DNA of 14,731 bases from Obelidium mucronatum (Eukaryota > Chytridiomycota > Chytridiomycetes > Chytridiales > Chytriomycetaceae), in assembly GCA_025765595.1 (NCBI GenBank), contig JAIVFH010000558.1, positions 1 through 14,731 on the forward strand, written 5' to 3'. The notes below the pieces were generated by a model. The model saw only the letters and a list, made by a program, of their open reading frames with translations, was not told the origin of the DNA and did not search any database. The position numbers and the translations under genes are program-made. Shown in pieces: positions 7,615 through 14,731 of the stretch (its first letter is position 1; each line of letters starts with the position of its first letter).

Positions 7615-9872
7615 AGAAATGAGAAAGACTTTTTAGCTTCCGAAGAGACTGATGAGGAGAGGATTTTGCGGGAGCATCCTCTGAAGGACCCTGATGGCCA
7701 ATCCATTCCGTACATTGAATGTGATGATGAACAGGTTATGGATGATCCGGATGCTTTATATGATTTTGAGATGGAGCTTGCTGCTTCAATTGCACGCTCA
7801 GCTACTTTAGACGATGAGACTGTCAACCCATTGCTCTTATCTGCTCTGACACATTCTGTTGATGCGACCCCCAGACCTCTTGCTGCTCCTGTGCTCCCCA
7901 CTTTTAAGACTATACAGGATTAATTGAAAGAGTTGGACAAGCCTGAAGCTGCTGCTATTTCTGACATGGACGGAGCGGAACGATACTGCAGAACTGTTAA
8001 TCGCGATCAAACTGTTTGACACTTGCGCCAGCTATTTGCTCCTATTCCGTGGTCTGATCCTACCTCTTTGGGAAAACCAGATGTGTCGTCTCTACAACCT
8101 TTCTCCAACATTGCCGACATTTCCACAGCTTTCCGCCTGGACTTCTGGCAGCACTACACATTTGAGACTTATGCGCATCACCTTTTGTACTTGTATTTGA
8201 ATGATGCAGACCAAATTGATGTTCAAACCGCAGCGCAGTTTGATCTGAAGCCGCAACTTATTGGGTATCTTGGGGGGGAAGCGGGAACTGGAAAATCAGC
8301 AGTTATTGCCGCATTACTGACTTTTGCAAAATTTTGGGGACAAAGGAACCCAATTGAAACAATGTCCTTCATGGGTTTAGCAGGCCTTATGATTGATGGG
8401 GACACCATCCACTCTCATCGGGGTTTGGGAATAGTATTGTAGAATTCTAAACCTTTGAGCCACACCCTGAAACACAAAATTGCTTGTGTCTACCTGTCCA
8501 TTGTTGATGAAGTGTCAATGACAAAAATTGATGTTATGGGCGCAGCTGAAGAGAGGACCCGCGAAGCTTGTGGGAGTCAGAGTGGAGTCTGGGGTGGGAA
8601 ACATTTGCTACTCTGTGGTGACTTCCTTCAACTACCCCCTGTAGGCCGCAGACCTGTATTTGACACTATGGGGGCTGATACGTCAGACAATCACTTTGTT
8701 GTTTCTGGGAGGCGTCTGTGGGGGTCTTTGAATTGGGTTGCTTTCCTTACCAAGGTTTGTAGTGTTCTGTTCCCAATAATTGGGAAAAGGGTTTTTCATT
8801 TCTTTGGGTTTCCAATAATCTTAACTTATTGGAATTTTATTTTCTGAATTGCAGGTTTGGCGTCAGAAAGATGACCCATTGTTTCTCAACATTTTGTCCC
8901 GGATGCACTGGGGTGCCCATAACCAGGACGATATTGACAGAATTAATGCGTTTACTGTCCCAGCCATAGACAAGGGACCTACTGTTACGTCTTCGGCTCC
9001 TGCACGTGATTTCTTTGCTCCTGTTGCTACCGCTTTGAATGTTGAGCGATGTTCTGTAATCCGAAGGCTTATAACTGAAACCTGTCGATCAAAGGAAATG
9101 CCTATGTATCGTATTGCGGCCAAACCCACTAACAAGGCAAATTTTGACACTTTGTCAAGAATCTCTTACTTGAATGATGATGCAACAAGCAAAATCCCTT
9201 TACTGTTAGACTTTTATGTGGGTATGCCATTGATGGTCACAAAGAGAATTCCCCCCCTTGAGCACTTGAAGATTTTTGCCAACGGGACTCTTGTTGGGGT
9301 GGACTGGCACTTCAAATCCTTCTGCTGATGCTTTCACTACCACAGTTGTTGATGGTGTTGTGGTCAAACAGTTCAAGCGCATCCCCGGCCTACTGTGGGT
9401 AAAAGTCAGGGGATGTGAACGGGTTTTGGTTCCTGGCTGTGCTCGAGGGGTTGTTGCTATCCCTCCTCTGACTTCCCCTGTCCAAATCAAAATGCCTAAT
9501 TCAGCTAAGCTGTGGAGTCCTTCATTGAAGCAGTTCCCTGTTATTTCAGCTTTAGCTTGCACCCCTGAGAAATTGCAGGGTGTTACACTTGAGCACTGGA
9601 TTACCATTTCTGACCTGGACCGCCCCAATTTTAATCCACAAACCTTCTATGTTGCATTTTCAAGAGTTCGTAAATTGTCTGGTATTAGGCTTCCCGCCAA
9701 AATCACTCCACATTACGCTCGAAAGTTCAAGCCTCCAAAAAAATTTGTGGTGGAGATGGTGCGTTTGATAAATATGGTTACAATCCCTGAATATGCCTGC
9801 CAGGCCATCATTGATGACTTCAACAGTTGGAAAGAGGAGCAGCATCTTTTTTCTTCCCCTTTTCTCTCATAA
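7615..9872 (+). pseudogene. PIF1-like DNA helicase, mobile-element remnant (Helitron-type helicase suspected)
   Basis: Superfamily 1B helicase of the PIF1 type. Motifs in order: Walker A GEAGTGKS (8275-8298), motif Ia around SFMGLAGLMIDGDTIHSHRG, Walker B VDEVSM (8503-8520), motif III GDFLQLPPV (8617-8643), and C-terminal LQGVTLEHW and FYVAFSRVR (motif VI). One clean intron, 8755-8854, joins LTK to VWRQK in phase. The gene is broken by in-frame stops TAA 7921, TGA 8017 and TAG 8440, and by a +1 shift in the G run 9296-9299, after which the frame resumes with GWTGTSNPSADAF. No ATG start and no Rep or upstream domain is seen, so it is also 5'-truncated. AATAAA follows at 9876-9881. Expanded PIF1-like helicases of this style usually come from Helitrons, but I could not identify Helitron ends. 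Confidence 0.85.
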
Positions 9873-10402
9873 CACAATAAATACATTTATTTGCATTTGC
9901 CCCTTGTCACCCCACCCCCCAGCAAGATAAAAAGGTCCTAGCGGAGGCCAACGGCACGAACGCACCTCAGTTGTTTTCCAATCAGTGATGTGGCACTGTT
10001 GGATTAGGCTCAGTGTCAGCCTTTCTTGTTGACAAAATAGAATTTCGAGCCAGCGAGAAAAGAGATATCTGACACTGAGCCTACGGTTTGATGTGCCTTG
10101 TGTCTGGCTCGAGTCTGTCTTGCATCTGGTTGCATCACCGCATTCAAACTTGTTGAAGGGGCTGGCATAAACTTAGGTTATCTTACTTCATTCAGATTGG
10201 ATGAGCTGACTTCTGCTGGAATACACATCTTCTTCTTGTGCACAAACTATACCATTCTGTTGAGCTATGAAAGTTAAGATTCAACTGGTTTGAGTTGGAG
10301 TTTTCGAGTGTTGTTTATACGATCTCGTGGTAAATGTATAGTTTGAGTAGTGACGTGAATCATAGGATCGGTGATTTTTTCAAACACAACTTTGAATTTG
10401 AA
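9873..10402. other. Non-coding region upstream of Lon
   Basis: The poly(A) signal of the helicase remnant lies at its left end and the Lon 5' leader and promoter at its right end. The middle (10005-10112) has two interleaved inverted repeats, listed separately. No protein or RNA gene was recognised. An upstream ATG at 10334 is in frame with Lon but would bury the mitochondrial presequence. Confidence 0.5.
10005..10112. repeat. Two interleaved inverted repeats (pseudoknot-like order)
   Basis: Arm A (TAGGCTCAGTGTCAG, 10005-10019) is perfectly complementary over 15 bp to 10069-10083. Arm B (TCGAGCCAG, 10045-10053) is perfectly complementary over 9 bp to 10104-10112. The order is A, B, A', B', with 49- and 50-bp gaps. 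Such an arrangement can form alternative hairpins, or a pseudoknot if transcribed. It may be an element end or a regulatory structure; the function is unknown. Confidence 0.7.
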
Positions 10403-13400
10403 ATGCAGCGCTTCCGAGTCCTCACTGCGGCGCGAGTGCCACGGCCGGCGCCGTTCCTTGCTTGCCAGCGGCGCCGGTTTGCGCCCGACTTTGCGGCGTC
10501 GTTTTCGACGACGTCGCAGTTGGCGCAGAAAAACAAGCGGCGGCGCGTGCGGGCGCCGGACGCCGCGGACGAAAAAGCGGCGACGAAAGAAGTCGGCGGC
10601 GTCGCCTTCGACGTGGGCGACAGGGAAAAGGCGCTGCTGCTCGAGCGCTGGCTGGCCGACGACAAAACAGACGCGGCGGCGGCGGCCCCGGGGACGCCGG
10701 AAAAGTCCGGGAAATCGGCGTCGGATTCGCCAGGGGACGCGCTGGGGGCGAAGGCGCCTTCGTCCGGGGCCGGATCAAGCGGCGCAGGCAGCAGCAATGG
10801 CAACAGCAACAACAACAACAATAACAATAACAACAACGGGATTCAAAAAGTGTCGGTCCCAAAAGAATATCCGCAAACTCTGGCTATTCCACTCACTCGA
10901 AGACCTCTTTTTCCTGGATTTTATAAGTCACTGTACATCAAAGACCCTCATGTTATTGCAGCTATCCAGGCTCTCCTTGACCGACGACAACCATACATTT
11001 CCATATTTCTGACCAAAGATGAAAAATATGAGCCCGACACTCTTGTTTCGGCCGATCAAGTACATCCTGTTGGTGTTTTTGCACAAATCACAAGTGTTTA
11101 CAATGCCGGCCCAGATGATAAAGCTTTAACGGTCGTGGTGTACCCTCACAGACGTGTTCAATTGGATGCGCTTTTGCCGCTTCCGACGGATGTTCCTGTT
11201 GTCAATGTGGAGGCACCTATCGTGGAGGAGGAATCAACGCAAGCCACTCCGTCGGTTCTATCTAACACCGCGTCTTCAAAAGCACCTTCTTCTTTAACTG
11301 ATGCCAGCTCTGGACGGACGTTTGGTTCGGTTTCGGAATCCAGCACAACCTCAGAGACAATCGCTGATTCTGGCGAAGACCTTGAAGAGGGTGAAATTGT
11401 GAACCCAGGTTTGTAAGCCATTTTATTTTGCTTCTTTGCATCCTAAAATTACACACTTAAACTCTTGGGCCCACATGTGTTACCAGCCTATACCGGAATC
11501 AACCAGCACTTGGCAAACCACATTGTATCTGTCACAAACATCTCCAACAAACCCGATTCAGAGTACGACGCAGAATCCCCCACCATCAAAGCGACAATCT
11601 CAGAAATATTGAACGTTCTCAAGGAAATCAGCTTAATGAACCCACTCCTGCGGGACCAAATTCTGACATTTAGCATCCAAACCGGCGGAAACGCGTTCCA
11701 GGATGCCGGGAAACTCGCCGATTTTGCTGCTGCCGTCAGCAGCGGCGAGCCTTTGGAACTCCAATCCGTTTTGGAAGCCACCGACATCCAAGAACGTCTT
11801 CAAAAGTCCTTGTATGTGTTGAAAAAGGAGCTTGCGAATGCGAAACTGCAAAAGGAGATTTCTCAAGAAGTTGATAAAAAAATTACTCGGAAGCAGCAGG
11901 AGTACTTTTTGATGGAGCAGTTGAAGGGAATCAAGAAAGAACTCGGGATGGAATCGGATGGAAAAGATAAGCTGATCATCATGTTCAAAGATCGAGCTGC
12001 AAAGTTGAGTATGCCGGAGCCCATCAAGAAGGTGTTTGAAGAGGAGATAAATAAGCTGCAGAACTTGGAGCCGCAAGCGAGCTGAATTCAATGTAACGAG
12101 AAATTATTTGGATTGGTTGACAGCAGATTCCATGGGGAAAGCACAGCAAAGAAAACTTTGACATCAAGAACGCCATGGTGGTGTTGGATGAGGATCACTA
12201 TGGATTAAAGGATGTGAAGGACCGTATTTTGGAGTTTATCGCGGTTGGAAAATTGAGAGGCACTGTGGAAGGAAAGATCATATGCATGGTCGGACCACCA
12301 GGTGTGTGAGATATTGGATTTGAATCCGCTCATCATCACTCAACTGATCACTAACTCTTCCGCCCTTTGATAGGTGTTGGAAAAACTTCGGTTGGTAAAT
12401 CTATTGCCCGTGCCTTGGGTCGAGAATTCTTCCGATTCTCGGTTGGTGGCTTAACCGACGTGGCTGAAATCAAGGGACACCGTCGAACCTATGTTGGTGC
12501 CATGCCTGGAAAGGTAATTCAAGCTCTCAAGAAGGTCCAAACCGAAAACCCTTTGATTATGATTGACGAAAGTGAGTCAACAATTTTTTTTTTTGCTTGT
12601 TGAAATTCAAGTCAGCTCGATTCTTACTGTATTATTTTTTTTTTCGTCTTGGCGGTCTCAAGTTGACAAGATTGGACGCGGCCATCAAGGAGACCCTGCG
12701 TCCGCTCTTTTGGAGCTCCTGGATCCCGAGCAAAACAACTCCTTCCTCGATCATTACATGGATGTTCCCTTAGATCTATCCAAAGTACTTTTCGTGTGTA
12801 CTGCAAACAGTCTCGACACAATTCCAGGCCCTCTTTTAGACCGAATGGAAGTCATTACACTCTCTGGCTATGTTGCTGAAGAAAAAGTGGCAATTGCAAT
12901 GAAATACCTGGCACCCACTGCACGGGAAGCCAGCGGTTTAAAAGAAGATGACGTGGAACTGGAAGAAGAGGCGGTTGGCGTTTTGATTCGAAACTACTGT
13001 CGGGAAAGTGGAGTTAGAAACTTGAAGAAGCATGTGGATAAAGTGTACCGCAAAGCCGCTTTCAAGGTTGTGAGTCGATCTCAGGAAGTGGAAGAAGACG
13101 TTGCTGCGCGAGAGAAGGCGGCAATTGAAAACAACGGCGAAGCGGCTGTGGATAGCGAACCTGTTAAGGAAAAACTGGGCAAGTTGGTGATTACGAAGGA
13201 TAACTTGAAAGACTATGTTGGCTCTCCGGTTTATACGTCCGACCGAATGTACGATACCACTCCTGCGGGTGTTATTATGGGCTTGGCTTGGACTAGCATG
13301 GGTAAACCTTTGCCTCAAAGAATGATTTCGAAATTCCTGTACTCATCCACTTTTATTTCATCAGGCGGTGCATCGTTATACATTGAATCCGTACTTGAGT

Positions 13401-13965
13401 CAGTAGTTCAAGAAGACTCCAAGCCCTCATTCCATCGCACAGGACAACTTGGCGATGTCATGAAAGAGTCCTCAACCATTGCCTACACATACTCCAAAGC
13501 GTTTATGGCCCGGAATTTCCCAGACAACAAATTCTTTGACAAGGCAAAGATACATATGCATGTTCCAGAAGGGGCGACGCCGAAAGATGGTAAAATCCAT
13601 CACTATTTTAACGGAACTTCTCAACTCACTCATTTTATGACGTAAAAATAGGCCCCTCTGCCGGAACTACAATGACAACTTCGTTACTCTCCCTCTCCCT
13701 AAACACACCAGCGATTCCAGATGTTGCCATGACCGGAGAACTCACGCTCACTGGAAAAGTATTGAAAATCGGAGGTGTGAAGGAGAAGACGATTGCCGCA
13801 AAGAGGAGCGGAGTCAAGACAATTATCTTCCCGGCTGCTAATAAGAGTGATTGGGATGAACTACCGGGGTATATTAAGGATGGGTTGGATCCACATTTTG
13901 TGGGTTGGTATGATGAGATTTTCAAGATTGTTTTTCCTACGGCAGCGGCAGAGTTGAAACAGTAA
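10403..13965 (+). CDS. PIM1: Mitochondrial Lon protease (Pim1/LONP1), six exons, two frame breaks
   Basis: ATP-dependent AAA+ serine protease of the mitochondrial matrix. Exons are 10403-11408, 11487-12301, 12374-12571, 12663-13301, 13365-13589 and 13652-13965, with all introns GT-AG and 62-91 bp. The start at 10403 opens an Arg-rich presequence without acidic residues for about 28 positions. A GC-rich low-complexity linker ending in poly-Asn follows. The LON N-domain starts near residue 154 ([19 protein letters not shown]). Walker A GPPGVGKT (about 604-611) is split by intron 2, and Walker B is LIMIDE (to about 672). The protease domain has PSAG with catalytic Ser about 963 and the second Lys of GGVKEK about 1006. 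The frame breaks by +1 at 12083 (before [14 protein letters not shown]) and +1 at 12126 (before [12 protein letters not shown]). Allowing for both gives 1064 residues, within the family range. AATAAA lies at 13998-14003. Confidence 0.92.
13302..13364 (+). other. PIM1: Lon intron of 63 bp without stop codons
   Basis: GTAAAC...CATCAG interrupts the Gly codon in MGGASLY. The intron is exactly 63 bp and open in the coding frame, so retention would insert 21 residues between the ATPase and protease parts without shifting frame. Family conservation across the junction shows that splicing is the normal state. Confidence 0.75.
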
Positions 13966-14040
13966 AAACAAAGAAAAATATTGATATTTTATGGAATAAT
14001 AAATTGCTGATTCTTTACTGTCCATGAAAACAATCTTGCA

Positions 14041-14097
14041 ACACAAAAGCCCCTTGGAATTATCAGCAAAATACACAAAAGCCCCTTGAAATTATCA
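14041..14097 (+). repeat. Tandem 25-bp direct repeat downstream of Lon
   Basis: Bases 14041-14065 and 14073-14097 match at 24 of 25 positions, with a period of 32 bp and core ACACAAAAGCCCCTTG. The repeat lies past the Lon poly(A) signal. It is probably a small local duplication. Confidence 0.8.
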
Positions 14098-14150
14098 ACC
14101 ATAAAAAGTAACGTGTTCTTTGAGAAATCATTATACCCAAAGATGAAGAA

Positions 14151-14731
14151 ATGAAAAGCCTTGAGCAAGCATATCCTGTCACGCGGACTTGATTCCCGCC
14201 TTCCCCAACCTTTTCCGTGGAGTGGCCCTTGCATCAGCCACCGATGTTATCATTAAAGTGTCTCAAAGCCGAAGTGAATCTAGGTTTTTGGAGAAGCTGG
14301 CTGCTTCTGAGCTGAAGACGGATAAGCGAAACTGTACCATCAAGCCTTTAGAGATTACTCGTTTCAAGCAAGGTCCAACCAATCTGATTGTTTGTCCCGA
14401 GGTTCAGCCTTTGCAAAACGCGGCCGGAATCGTAATTGCACTAAAACCTGAAGTTTGGCACGAATTGGCAAGTCAGCTGAAAGACTACTGTTCCTTTTTG
14501 CATGAGCATCGAATCTGCCACAGAGACATCAAACCGACAAACTTGGCCATTGACTTGAATTCAATGGAGCTGGTAGTGCTGGAGTGCTGGACTGTGATTT
14601 AATGAAGGAGTTTCCGGTCAAAGAGGATGAAATTGTCACGAGCTTTTGTGGGACCAAGGATTATTCGGATCCAGAGTTTGTGGAACATCCAGAACGTGGG
14701 TTTAACGTGTTTGAGCTGGAATTGTATTCAA
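14151..14731 (+). pseudogene. Protein-kinase-like fragment, frameshifted, 3' end beyond window
   Basis: Kinase-like domain with TDVIIKVSQ (likely the ATP-anchoring Lys), catalytic loop CHRDIKPTNLAID, and, in another frame, DCDL at the DFG position and SFCGTKDYSDPEF at the activation-segment end. An 8-bp tandem duplication (GTGCTGGA at 14576-14583 and 14584-14591) shifts the frame and causes a stop at 14600. Without the second copy the text runs LVVLDCDLMKEFPV and stays open to the window edge. The 5' end is also uncertain: the open frame covering 14189 has no ATG and is preceded by a TGA near 14161. The ATG at 14151 is in a different frame and would connect only across a missing base near 14185, or by an unseen exon. 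The DCD replacement suggests weak or no catalysis. The kinase family was not recognised. Confidence 0.65.

Noticed and set aside
9900..10140. Helitron 3' terminus (hairpin plus CTRR)
   Set aside because: CTAG near 9937 and CTGG near 10125 lack a convincing preceding hairpin, and the first is not followed by T.
10334..10402. Upstream in-frame ATG as the Lon start
   Set aside because: It would place acidic residues ahead of the Arg-rich mitochondrial presequence; the ATG at 10403 gives a normal targeting signal.
12083..12126. A hidden intron explaining the Lon frame changes
   Set aside because: The intervening segment encodes conserved Lon sequence, and no GT-AG pair there restores frame without deleting it.

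Overview
The window looks like nuclear DNA of a flagellated (zoosporic) fungus, most likely a chytrid. An Mbp1/Swi4-type APSES transcription factor points to fungi. A spliced homologue of the animal protein C2orf81 (DUF4639), a family I associate with flagellated eukaryotes, points to a zoosporic lineage. Genes are compact, with many short GT-AG introns (48-105 bp), head-to-head promoters of 52-71 bp and mitochondrial Lon with an N-terminal presequence. The taxon is an inference.

Layout: 1-1009 (-) APSES factor, running off the left edge; 1107-1748 (-) NEDD8-specific protease (SENP8/NEDP1); 1820-2953 (+) THO complex subunit 7; 3027-5079 (-) eight-exon C2orf81 homologue; 5132-6598 (+) SETD4-like SET-domain methyltransferase with three frame breaks; 6599-7608 non-coding, holding a tRNA-Phe(GAA) gene (-) and a short telomere-like tract; 7615-9872 (+) decayed PIF1-like helicase from a mobile element; 9873-10402 non-coding with two interleaved inverted repeats; 10403-13965 (+) six-exon mitochondrial Lon protease with two single-base frame breaks; 14151-14731 (+) protein-kinase-like fragment, broken by an 8-bp tandem duplication and cut by the right edge.

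The most interesting signal is a pair of related intron-borne repeat arrays. The APSES intron (156-348, minus sense) and THOC7 intron 2 (2338-2547, plus sense) each carry a cluster of small GC-rich hairpins, 5 and 6 respectively. All share the core GCC-GNA-GGC, their outer stems vary but stay paired, and every loop reads GNA (GAA, GTA or GCA) in the sense direction of the host gene. The two introns share an identical 32-bp block and the same hairpin/spacer order, also in sense orientation. This looks like a mobile, intron-associated hairpin element, possibly an introner-like family.

Frame integrity differs across the window. The four genes left of 5080 read cleanly through all inferred splice junctions. 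SETD4, the helicase, Lon and the kinase all have frame breaks. Those in Lon and SETD4 look like single-base assembly indels or early decay; the helicase and kinase look like real pseudogenes.
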